From Flavobacteriales bacterium UBA1958 (GTDB lineage Bacteria > Bacteroidota > Bacteroidia > Flavobacteriales_D > Sanyastnellaceae), in the NCBI GenBank assembly GCA_002336675.1, contig DDEI01000093.1:1-12983 (forward strand): DNA of 12,983 nucleotides, read 5' to 3'. Numbering within the stretch: position 1 is the stretch's first letter; each line of letters opens with the position of its first letter. This document shows, piece after piece, positions 6,060 to 11,619 of this stretch. Position numbers and translations under genes: made by a program. The notes under the pieces were generated by a model. It was given only the letters and a program-made list of their open reading frames with translations. It ran no database searches and was not told the DNA's origin.

Positions 6060-6593
6060 TTATGCTTCCTGAAAAGCATACAGAATATCGTAAATACTTT
6101 TTATCAGATCAATCTTGGCGTCACCTTCCGCTGCTTCTTCGACAAACTCACTCACATCCTGAAAAGCATCCATTAGCGATTCATTATCGAAAGGCCCCTC
6201 CATATTCTCCAAAAGAGTTAAAACCTCTAAGGCAGTCATGTAATCCCCATCTACTGCCAACTTAGAGAAAACATGAAGGTCCTCTGTAGGGTTCATTCCG
6301 CTGCTCCACATACAAGAAACTAGCTGTTGATGATAAGGCTGAAACTCCTCTAATTGGATTTTCTCAATGAATAACCCTTCCATATCTCCTATTTTCAACT
6401 CTGAAAGCTGGCCTAGAACTACATCTTTCACCATCTCTGAAGAAGAATGTGCGAGTAATTCAAGCACTGGAGCTACCATTTCTCGGTCTCCATCCTCTCC
6501 TATCGACTCTAAAGCCTTTAATACTATAACATCATCTGAACTGAATAATTCAGCCTTTAACTTGTTGTTTATCTCTTTTTGTTCTTTTGTCAT
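6060..6593 (-). CDS. HEAT-repeat-like acidic helical protein, function unknown
   Basis: A 177-residue, acidic, probably all-helical cytoplasmic protein. The N-terminal half shows two helical pairs in HEAT style: SSDDVIVLKALESIGEDGDREMV (18-40) and APVLELLAHSSSEMVKDVVLGQLSEL (41-66), with alternating hydrophobic faces and the D/N turn positions of such repeats. The C-terminal half continues with amphipathic helices (YMTALEVLTLLENM, 118-131). There is no signal peptide, membrane segment or catalytic motif, so a scaffold or binding role is likeliest. It follows the Nudix gene on the same strand by 46 nt but has its own strong promoter at 6620-6647, whose -33 box lies inside the end of the Nudix gene. 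I do not recognise a named family beyond HEAT-like. Confidence 0.8.
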   Translation of the reverse strand: MTKEQKEINNKLKAELFSSDDVIVLKALESIGEDGDREMVAPVLELLAHSSSEMVKDVVLGQLSELKIGDMEGLFIEKIQLEEFQPYHQQLVSCMWSSGMNPTEDLHVFSKLAVDGDYMTALEVLTLLENMEGPFDNESLMDAFQDVSEFVEEAAEGDAKIDLIKSIYDILYAFQEA

Positions 6594-6619
6594 TTAACCC
6601 CGTTTTATAAAAGAAGATG

Positions 6620-6647
6620 CAAATATAATTCTGAGACCTCTAATCAA
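6620..6647 (-). promoter_or_regulatory. Bacteroidota-type promoter for the HEAT-like gene
   Basis: Minus strand: TTG (6647-6645), 17 nt, TATATTTG (6627-6620), an exact -7 box. The predicted start near 6613 leaves a leader of about 20 nt. The -33 box overlaps the last codons of the upstream Nudix gene. Confidence 0.65.
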
Positions 6648-7275
6648 CACCTAAATCTTCTAATATATAAGCCAGCTCAGCCAATATCATTCCTGTAGCC
6701 CCCCAAACGATATGATTGTTTACCGTATAATGATTAACTTTTATTTTACCAGCACCTCCGCTAACCTTTACAAAAGAACTAGATACTGTCTTTAAACCTA
6801 GTATATCCTTTAAATTAGCTACGATTACCTCTTTCACTTCTAATGGGTCTGGAACTATATTCTGCTTAACCCTCAACACCCCCACGAATGGATACACTAA
6901 AAAATTACTAGGCGGAATGTACATGGTAGAAAGCTCTCCTAAAATCTCTACCTCATTCGGGTTAATGCCCAATTCCTCTTCCGCCTCTCTTAATGCTGTT
7001 TCTTTATAATCTTTATCAATATCTTCCCTTTTTCCTCCTGGAAAACTCACTTGGGCACTGTGCACGCCCTTGTAAGAATTTCTAAGCATGAGGTAAAACT
7101 TCCATTCACCTGCCTCCTCAAAAAGAAGACACAACACAGCGCTTTTTTTAACATCTAACTTTTCAGCCAAAATATCTACTGCGGTTTTACGCGGATAGGT
7201 CATTAATCGTGAATGAGCCAACTCAGCTGGTAGATTTTCTCCTAAACGTTTTTTTAAATCGGCTATTAACTCCAT
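6640..7275 (-). CDS. Nudix hydrolase, CoA pyrophosphatase (NudL/UPF0035) type
   Basis: A 211-residue Nudix enzyme. The UPF0035 signature specific to coenzyme A pyrophosphatases is present: LRNSYKGVHSAQVSFPGGKRE (64-84), with Ala where the family usually has Gly before the Gln. It runs into the Nudix box ending REAEEELGI (96-104), which holds the metal-binding glutamates. The family cleaves CoA and acyl-CoA (often oxidised forms) to 3',5'-ADP and phosphopantetheine, thought to serve CoA turnover or clean-up. The later MYIPPSNFLVYPFVG block (118-132) also fits. Cytoplasmic. Its start codon is 28 bp from that of aat on the other strand, and a near-consensus -7 box, TACTTTTA (7293-7286), ends 10 nt upstream, so a very short leader is expected. 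Exact substrate is inferred from the family. Confidence 0.88.
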   Translation of the reverse strand: MELIADLKKRLGENLPAELAHSRLMTYPRKTAVDILAEKLDVKKSAVLCLLFEEAGEWKFYLMLRNSYKGVHSAQVSFPGGKREDIDKDYKETALREAEEELGINPNEVEILGELSTMYIPPSNFLVYPFVGVLRVKQNIVPDPLEVKEVIVANLKDILGLKTVSSSFVKVSGGAGKIKVNHYTVNNHIVWGATGMILAELAYILEDLGVD

Positions 7276-7285
7276 ATTTCGAGGC

Positions 7286-7293
7286 TAAAAGTA
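7286..7293 (-). promoter_or_regulatory. Possible -7 element for the Nudix gene
   Basis: Minus-strand TACTTTTA matches TAnnTTTG except the last base. It lies wholly in the 28-bp gap between the divergent Nudix and aat start codons. No TTG at the expected spacing was confirmed. Confidence 0.35.
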
Positions 7294-7303
7294 AACATCT
7301 TCT

Positions 7304-7972
7304 GTGCCTATTTACGCTCTAAATGACGACATCGCATTTCCACACCCTTCTCTAGCATCAGCAGATGGGTTACTCGCGATAGGCGGAGATCTAAAGGTAG
7401 AGAGGTTATTGCTGGCTTATGAAAATGGAATTTTTCCGTGGTTTAATGAAGAAGACCCTCCTTTATGGTGGTCACCACCCCAGCGGGCCGTATTATTTCC
7501 CGAAGAAACTCGAATCTCCAAGAGCATGAAGCAAGAGCTCAGAAAACCCGGTTATGAAGTGATGTTCAATACCGACTTTAATAGCGTAATAGAACACTGC
7601 CAACAGTCAAGAATAGATTCTGAAGGAACCTGGATTACTCAGGAGTTTATAGATGTATATACGCAGCTCCATGAAATGGGGATAGCGCACAGCGTAGAGA
7701 CATACTACGAAGGTGAGCTGGTTGGTGGTTTATACGGCCTCACCTTCGGAGATGTGTTTTGCGGGGAAAGCATGTTTTCTCTGCGCAGCAATGCCTCTAA
7801 AATAGCCCTCATAAGACTCTCAGAAAGACTCATAGAAAAAGAGTTCCAAGTCATCGATTGTCAAATCACGAATCCTCATTTAGTAAGTCTGGGCGCTCGA
7901 GAAATATCCAGAGAAGACTTCTTAACTATCCTGCATGATTCTTTGGAGAAGAAAAAGGGGGATTTGTTTTAA
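7304..7972 (+). CDS. aat: Leucyl/phenylalanyl-tRNA--protein transferase
   Basis: A 222-residue Aat enzyme, which adds Leu or Phe from aminoacyl-tRNA to proteins with N-terminal Lys or Arg, marking them for ClpS/ClpAP. The family landmarks appear in order: AFPHPSLAS (11-19), GLLAIGGDL (22-30), YENGIFPWF (39-47), WWSPPQRAVL (55-64), TWIT (109-112), AHSVE (128-132), GGLYG (141-145), CGESMFS (153-159), SKIAL (165-169), DCQ (185-187) and HLVSLGA (192-198). Length is normal. The start is GTG: there is no in-frame ATG before the conserved block, and an in-frame TAA lies at 7292-7294. Cytoplasmic. The gene is divergent from the Nudix gene with a 28-bp gap, so its promoter must overlap the 5' end of that gene; I could not place a good -7 box. 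Confidence 0.95.
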   Translation: MPIYALNDDIAFPHPSLASADGLLAIGGDLKVERLLLAYENGIFPWFNEEDPPLWWSPPQRAVLFPEETRISKSMKQELRKPGYEVMFNTDFNSVIEHCQQSRIDSEGTWITQEFIDVYTQLHEMGIAHSVETYYEGELVGGLYGLTFGDVFCGESMFSLRSNASKIALIRLSERLIEKEFQVIDCQITNPHLVSLGAREISREDFLTILHDSLEKKKGDLF

Positions 7973-7985
7973 CAAAAAAAACCAC

Positions 7986-8061
7986 TCAACTAACTGATAA
8001 TAAAAGTATTTAAAACACTATTAACAATAGGTTAAAAAATTGTCAATAATTAGTTGGTTGA
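7986..8061 (+). repeat. Long-armed imperfect inverted repeat upstream of the winged-helix gene
   Basis: TCAACTAACTGATAAT (7986-8001) can pair with ATAATTAGTTGGTTGA (8046-8061): 13 Watson-Crick pairs, two G-U and one mismatch over 16 positions, with a 44-nt loop. It fills much of the 151-bp gap after aat and ends 27 bp before the -7 box of the next gene. Possibly a terminator stem for aat (no T tail) or a pair of binding half-sites. Confidence 0.3.
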
Positions 8062-8088
8062 AAACTTCAAACTCTAGTTATGCACTAT

Positions 8089-8096
8089 TACATTTG
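8089..8096 (+). promoter_or_regulatory. Bacteroidota-type -7 element for the winged-helix gene
   Basis: TACATTTG is an exact TAnnTTTG. The start would be near 8103, about 21 nt before the ATG at 8124. It lies downstream of the in-frame TTG at 8040, which argues against that longer start. No -33 TTG at standard spacing. Confidence 0.5.
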
Positions 8097-8123
8097 ACTT
8101 ATCAAGAGAAGGTGAGATCTGAT

Positions 8124-8444
8124 ATGAATATACAGCATTCAATTCTCGAGATAATAACCTATTTACAACTAAAACCCCAAAAGCTCATGTACGACAAGTA
8201 TGATTACCTTATTCTAGATCTAATTCACATGTACAAGCAGAATAACCAGCAGTATATTAAACTGGGAATTCTTGAAAGAGACTTTTGGCTTAAAATCGAA
8301 AATGACTCGGACTTGAATGTCGGTCAAGCGAGAATAGGTGAAAGAATAGCGAACTTGTATGTCGATGGACTTATCCAAAATAAAGACGGGTACATGCTAA
8401 CCAAAAGAGGAAGAGAGGAACTTCTCGGATTGGAGGTAAACTAA
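8124..8444 (+). CDS. Small winged-helix-like protein, possible DNA-binding regulator
   Basis: A 106-residue protein not assigned to a named family. Its C-terminal half has winged-helix character: a helix-turn-helix-like stretch DLNVGQARIGERIANLYVDGLI (63-84), then a hairpin with NKDGYMLTKRGREEL (87-101), which resembles the wing and the L-T-x-x-G turn of PadR/MarR-like folds. The N-terminal half is helical and rich in Tyr, Leu and Gln. The frame is open back to a TTG at 8040, but the ATG at 8124 fits better: a perfect -7 box at 8089-8096 would place transcription start after the TTG. GAGAAGGTGAGAT upstream gives a purine-rich stretch. A strong terminator follows at 8482, so this is a single-gene unit. 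A transcriptional regulator, or a phage/defence-type small HTH protein, are both possible. Confidence 0.6.
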   Translation: MNIQHSILEIITYLQLKPQKLMYDKYDYLILDLIHMYKQNNQQYIKLGILERDFWLKIENDSDLNVGQARIGERIANLYVDGLIQNKDGYMLTKRGREELLGLEVN

Positions 8445-8481
8445 TTCTCTGAGGCTTAAACAAAGCATTACTTATAAAAAC

Positions 8482-8513
8482 AAAGATCAGTTATACGTAC
8501 TGGTCTTTTTTTT
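8482..8513 (+). terminator. Strong intrinsic terminator after the winged-helix gene
   Basis: Arms AAAGATCAGT (8482-8491) and ACTGGTCTTT (8499-8508) form a 10-bp stem with one G-U pair around TATACGT, followed by an unbroken run of eight T ending at 8513. On the minus strand the stem is followed by GTTTTTATAA, so it could also end the FKBP-like mRNA coming from 8672. Confidence 0.85.
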
Positions 8514-8524
8514 GTTTTAGAATT

Positions 8525-8665
8525 ATGAAATATTTAGCGCTCGCACTACTCTCTGTATTTTTTATTAAAGAAAAAATTTTATTTCTAATAGTCCCTTTAG
8601 GAACTATCATTAACAGAACACAAGAAAAATTAGAAAAGATTGAAGAAACAAGAGATAATTATTAA
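8525..8665 (+). CDS. Possible 46-residue small membrane protein
   Basis: An ATG at 8525 opens 46 codons ending in TAA. The peptide starts KYLALALLSVFFIKEK, continues with a second hydrophobic run ILFLIVPLGTII (18-29), and ends in a charged amphipathic helix (RTQEKLEKIEETRD). This is a credible shape for a small inner-membrane protein with a cytoplasmic tail. Doubts: it starts 12 nt after the T run of a strong terminator, I see no promoter for it, and the stretch may simply be the 3' untranslated part of the FKBP-like mRNA on the other strand. I recognise no family. Confidence 0.35.
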   Translation: MKYLALALLSVFFIKEKILFLIVPLGTIINRTQEKLEKIEETRDNY

Positions 8666-8674
8666 TCTAGATTA
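8663..8674. repeat. 12-bp palindrome containing both convergent stop codons
   Basis: TAATCTAGATTA is a perfect palindrome. Its first three bases are the stop of the 46-codon frame on the plus strand and its last three, read on the minus strand, are the stop of the FKBP-like gene. It may be a coincidence of two nearby TAA codons. Confidence 0.4.
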
Positions 8675-9475
8675 TCTAAATCTTTGATACTCATTGATAA
8701 AGTATCCAGGGTAAGCAGCCAGTTCTCCTTCAGATAATATAGCGTGAGACCTTGCCTCTACTTTTAAGAGCTCTATCTCCATCCATATAAGTTCGTTCTT
8801 AATAGCCACACTGGCAGGATCCATTCCTTCAGCAGAACCTATTTTAGGCGGTAACCATGCCTTTATCTTATCTCCTTCTTTCATTAACTGACATGCCTGA
8901 GAAAAACCTGTTAACTCACGGTTTAATGCAATAGAAATAGTATCTCTAGTGTTCGTCGCCATAGTCTGATCCCATAGCTGACCTCTCTGCTCAGAACCTT
9001 GCACATACCTAATTAACACTACGTCATTGCCGTCTGGCATGACTCCACCAACTGGACCGTGTTTAATATACGTATACTGCAGACCTCTTCCAGCTATAGT
9101 AACATTATCTTTCTTCCCATTAGCTTTTAAAAATCGAATAGACCCTCTCATTAAAGAGTCATTCTTATTAGCATTAGCCCATCTAAAATATTCCTGTAAG
9201 AGCTCATTCTTCTGAACCTCATCAACCCTAAACTCATTTCCACTAATGAAATCATTCATCGCTAATTCGATTATCTCAGGTCTGTAATCACCTTCATTAT
9301 AGTACGAAAATTGCTGACTAATACTCATTCCTAACACATAATTAACTGAATCCTCCATGGACTGCAAAGCTCCATCTCCTTTTCTGATAGATGATTTTGA
9401 AGAGGAAGTACTATTTTCGCAAGAGCCGAACACGAGTGTTCCAGCTATCAGAATAAAAAGGAGTTTTATTTTCAT
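8672..9475 (-). CDS. FKBP-like lipoprotein (peptidyl-prolyl isomerase fold, divergent active site)
   Basis: A 267-residue envelope lipoprotein: a hydrophobic signal (LLFILIAGTLVFGS) precedes a lipobox-like FGSC with the acylated Cys19, then a Ser-rich linker. Residues 42-118 resemble the FKBP/Mip N-terminal dimerisation domain (SVNYVLGMSISQQF; later FLKANGKK). GLQYTYIKHG (131-140) opens an FKBP-type C-terminal domain to about 238 (ELIWMEIELLKVE strand at the end). Relative to typical FKBPs the active-site signatures are eroded: the HYTG block reads IRYVQG, VFDSS reads LWDQT (one Asp kept), VIPGW reads ELTGF, and the late YG reads IG. It may therefore be a holdase-type chaperone rather than an efficient isomerase. 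About 28 extra residues follow the domain. Its own promoter is at 9496-9503. It faces the methyltransferase divergently; whether it is periplasmic or surface-exposed is not clear. Confidence 0.82.
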   Translation of the reverse strand: MKIKLLFILIAGTLVFGSCENSTSSSKSSIRKGDGALQSMEDSVNYVLGMSISQQFSYYNEGDYRPEIIELAMNDFISGNEFRVDEVQKNELLQEYFRWANANKNDSLMRGSIRFLKANGKKDNVTIAGRGLQYTYIKHGPVGGVMPDGNDVVLIRYVQGSEQRGQLWDQTMATNTRDTISIALNRELTGFSQACQLMKEGDKIKAWLPPKIGSAEGMDPASVAIKNELIWMEIELLKVEARSHAILSEGELAAYPGYFINEYQRFR

Positions 9476-9495
9476 AATGAATCAAGTTAGTTATT

Positions 9496-9503
9496 CAAAA
9501 ATA
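9496..9503 (-). promoter_or_regulatory. Bacteroidota-type -7 element for the FKBP-like gene
   Basis: Minus-strand TATTTTTG is an exact TAnnTTTG, with TTTG (9523-9520) about 16 nt upstream as a possible -33 box. The predicted start near 9489 leaves a leader of about 14 nt. The upstream part overlaps the first codons of the divergent methyltransferase gene. Confidence 0.55.
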
Positions 9504-9511
9504 ATCCATTT

Positions 9512-10222
9512 GTGGAGTCCAAATCACCAATCATAGAACTTCCTAATTCTCTTTTATCAGAAGCGGTAGGCGATCATATTAAATCGGGAAAAGAAAAAAT
9601 TATAACTATTTGGCTTAATGGAGTTAAAGACGATTCCTACCGCGCCTCCTATTTCATAAGATCTTTTAACGAAATGCCCGAATATGAACAGATAGCTCTT
9701 TCGTTATGCGAAGGATCTATACTAGACATAGGGGCTGGGGCTGGAGCACATAGCGCATTCTTAACTACTAAAAATAAAATGGTGACCGCCCTAGAATCTG
9801 ATTCAGGATTTGTAACGCTCCTCTCTCTGATTCCGAATGCAACTGTGGTCCATCAAGATTTATTCAACTATAAACCAACCCAAACGTTCGATACTATTCT
9901 ATTATTAATGAATGGATTAGGCATCTCTCAATCAGTATCTAAACTGCCCGAAATGTTTGATAAATTAGCTGTCTTACTTTCTGAAAAAGGGAAAATACTA
10001 GTAGAAATAACCGATTACAAGCACTCCCCAGAGTATGACCCGGACACAATGTATAATCCGGAAGTCACGTTTAGATTAATGTATAATAAAAAATTTAGCG
10101 AAGAGTTTACTTGGCTCTATCCAGACTTAGAAATGGTCACAGAACAGTGTGAACGATTAAACCTAAAAAACAACATAATCTACCATGAGGATGAAACTCT
10201 GCTGCTCGAAATCAGTAAGTAA
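9512..10222 (+). CDS. Class I SAM-dependent methyltransferase, substrate unknown
   Basis: A 236-residue Rossmann-fold methyltransferase. Motif I ILDIGAGAGAH (70-80) binds AdoMet, the acid at the end of strand 2 is E95 (TALESD), motif II-like HQDLF (114-118) and strand 4 FDTILLLMNGLGI (126-138) follow, then GKILVEITDY (160-169). The preceding YFIRSFNEMPEYEQIAL (47-63) is a signature I associate with a Bacteroidota family of unassigned methyltransferases. The acceptor is unknown. The start is GTG: the frame is closed by TAG at 9488-9490 and there is no ATG between. It is divergent from the FKBP-like gene with 36 bp between start codons, and is followed 57-78 nt later by the GlmU-like gene on the same strand, possibly one transcript, although a weak hairpin (10244-10265) lies between. 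Confidence 0.85.
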   Translation: MESKSPIIELPNSLLSEAVGDHIKSGKEKIITIWLNGVKDDSYRASYFIRSFNEMPEYEQIALSLCEGSILDIGAGAGAHSAFLTTKNKMVTALESDSGFVTLLSLIPNATVVHQDLFNYKPTQTFDTILLLMNGLGISQSVSKLPEMFDKLAVLLSEKGKILVEITDYKHSPEYDPDTMYNPEVTFRLMYNKKFSEEFTWLYPDLEMVTEQCERLNLKNNIIYHEDETLLLEISK

Positions 10223-10243
10223 GCCATTTACACAATTGTTTAT

Positions 10244-10265
10244 GCGTAATTCTTAAAAAGAACGC
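10244..10265 (+). terminator. Weak hairpin between methyltransferase and GlmU-like genes
   Basis: GCG (10244-10246) and TTCTT (10250-10254) pair with AAGAA (10258-10262) and CGC (10263-10265), leaving a 3-nt bulge and a 3-nt loop, followed by TTAATTCTCTT. It could attenuate read-through but is A-T rich and unconvincing. Confidence 0.25.
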
Positions 10266-10300
10266 TTAATTCTCTTGTAATGCCTCCTAAATTTAACCCT

Positions 10301-11467
10301 ATGAATAATATCATTTTTTTTGATTCTGAAGAACACCGCACACTTCTCCCATTAACCTACACTAAACCCGTATCTGAACTGAGAATAGGGATTCATAAAA
10401 TACACGAGAAATGGGAAAACGCACTTGGTGTAAGCTCATCGAATTACACGCAGCCGCATCTTTCTAAGTTATTTGAAATGCACTTGACAGATGATAATTT
10501 ATTCATTCTAGGCGGACTGCTTCCTTCTGACAATCTAATTAAGGCTATAGAAGATTTAAATGAAGACAGCTCATTAATTAAAAGCGGCAGAATATTAGCC
10601 GCTAGAGGAAGTTCGTTAAATGCTATAAAACATCCGAAAGAAGAAATAAACTTTGAGTATAACATACAACTGATTAAACGCCCTTGGCAAATCTTCGAGT
10701 TGAATGGCGCTCAAATTGAAGCCGACTTAAAAAGTATTGATAAAACTTCTTTCTCCTCTTCTTTAGAGCACACAAAAATTATAGGAGATCCAACTAAAAT
10801 ATTCATTCACGAGTCTGCTACTGTAAACGCTATTTCTTTAAACACCTCGGCAGGGTCAGTATATATAGGGCCTAATGCTGAAGTTATGGAAGGATCTGTA
10901 ATCAGAGGACCTTTTGCCTTATGTGATAGATCTATAGTTAAAATGGGCGCAAAAATTTACGGCGACTCTACCATAGGACCTTACTGTAAAGTCGGTGGTG
11001 AAATAGGAAACAGCGTGTTTCAGGGGTTTTCTAATAAAGGTCATGATGGCTACCTAGGAAATTCAGTCATCGGTGAGTGGTGTAATTTAGGTGCAGATAC
11101 CAATGTATCTAATCTTAAGAACAATTACTCCAATGTTAAACTATGGGATTATGTTAAAGAATCAGCTATAGATACTGAGTTAACTTTCTGCGGATTAATC
11201 ATGGGAGACCATAGTAAAACCGGAATCAATACTATGCTAAATACAGGCACTATGGTAGGTGTAGGCTCTAACATTTTCGGCGCTCATTTCCCTCCCAAAT
11301 TCATTCCTAGTTTTAGCTGGGGAAGTGGGACAGATTTCATGGAGCATGATTTCATTAAGTTTTGTAGCACAGCAGAAAAAGTAATGGCTCGCAGAGACCT
11401 AACCCTGGCTAGAGAAAACAAATCTGCCTTGAAATGGGTTTTTCAAGCCTCTTCAAAATTTCGCTAA
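10301..11467 (+). CDS. GlmU-related putative sugar nucleotidyltransferase / hexapeptide acyltransferase (Bacteroidota type)
   Basis: A 388-residue two-domain protein of the alternative GlmU-like family found in Bacteroidota, thought to replace or supplement GlmU in making UDP-GlcNAc for peptidoglycan and surface glycans. The N-terminal half opens IIFFDSEEHRTLLPLTYTKPVSELRIG (4-30) instead of the LxAGxGTRM loop of ordinary GlmU, with KRPWQIFELN (126-135) as a second family block. The C-terminal half is a left-handed beta-helix of hexapeptide repeats (about 163-280), including VYIGPNAEVMEGSVIRGPF (187-205) and AKIYGDSTIGPYCKVGGEIGNSVFQG (217-242), then HDGYLGNSVIGEWCNLGADTN (248-268). The frame also opens at an ATG at 10280; I prefer 10301 because the family starts directly with MN-I-I-hydrophobic. 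Cytoplasmic. Follows the methyltransferase; a 152-bp gap separates it from lon. Activity is inferred from the family. Confidence 0.88.
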   Translation: MNNIIFFDSEEHRTLLPLTYTKPVSELRIGIHKIHEKWENALGVSSSNYTQPHLSKLFEMHLTDDNLFILGGLLPSDNLIKAIEDLNEDSSLIKSGRILAARGSSLNAIKHPKEEINFEYNIQLIKRPWQIFELNGAQIEADLKSIDKTSFSSSLEHTKIIGDPTKIFIHESATVNAISLNTSAGSVYIGPNAEVMEGSVIRGPFALCDRSIVKMGAKIYGDSTIGPYCKVGGEIGNSVFQGFSNKGHDGYLGNSVIGEWCNLGADTNVSNLKNNYSNVKLWDYVKESAIDTELTFCGLIMGDHSKTGINTMLNTGTMVGVGSNIFGAHFPPKFIPSFSWGSGTDFMEHDFIKFCSTAEKVMARRDLTLARENKSALKWVFQASSKFR

Positions 11468-11585
11468 TATCCAAAAGCTACTGCCGTTATATTCTTCTTT
11501 TAAGTATTTCTCTGTCAATTCTGCCGAAGCCAATGCTCTGGCATAAGTCTTGAAACATAACTAATAGGAACATAATTACACAAAC

Positions 11586-11617
11586 ACAGGAGCTTTCCTG
11601 TCAAAATGACTGAATAG
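11586..11617 (+). promoter_or_regulatory. lon leader: small hairpin and three-codon ORF
   Basis: ACAGGA (11586-11591) and TCCTGT (11596-11601) make a perfect 6-bp hairpin with a GCTT loop, 18 nt before the lon ATG. It is followed by ATGACTGAATAG (11606-11617), a Met-Thr-Glu-stop frame ending 2 nt before the lon start. The 11468-11585 part shows no exact TAnnTTTG box, and I found no CIRCE-type repeat. Confidence 0.3.
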
Positions 11618-11619
11618 AA

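Noticed and set aside
8040..8123. Longer TTG start for the winged-helix gene
   Set aside because: TTG starts are unusual here, and a perfect -7 box at 8089-8096 lies downstream of it, so the mRNA should not contain this codon.
11455..11558. Minus-strand open stretch reading ...ARALASAELTEKYLKEEYNGSSFWILAKF and stop, in the gap before lon
   Set aside because: It looks protein-like for about 30 codons and could be a gene relic, but it has no ATG, a stop lies just upstream, and its end overlaps the GlmU-like gene. I cannot support it as a gene or name a parent family.
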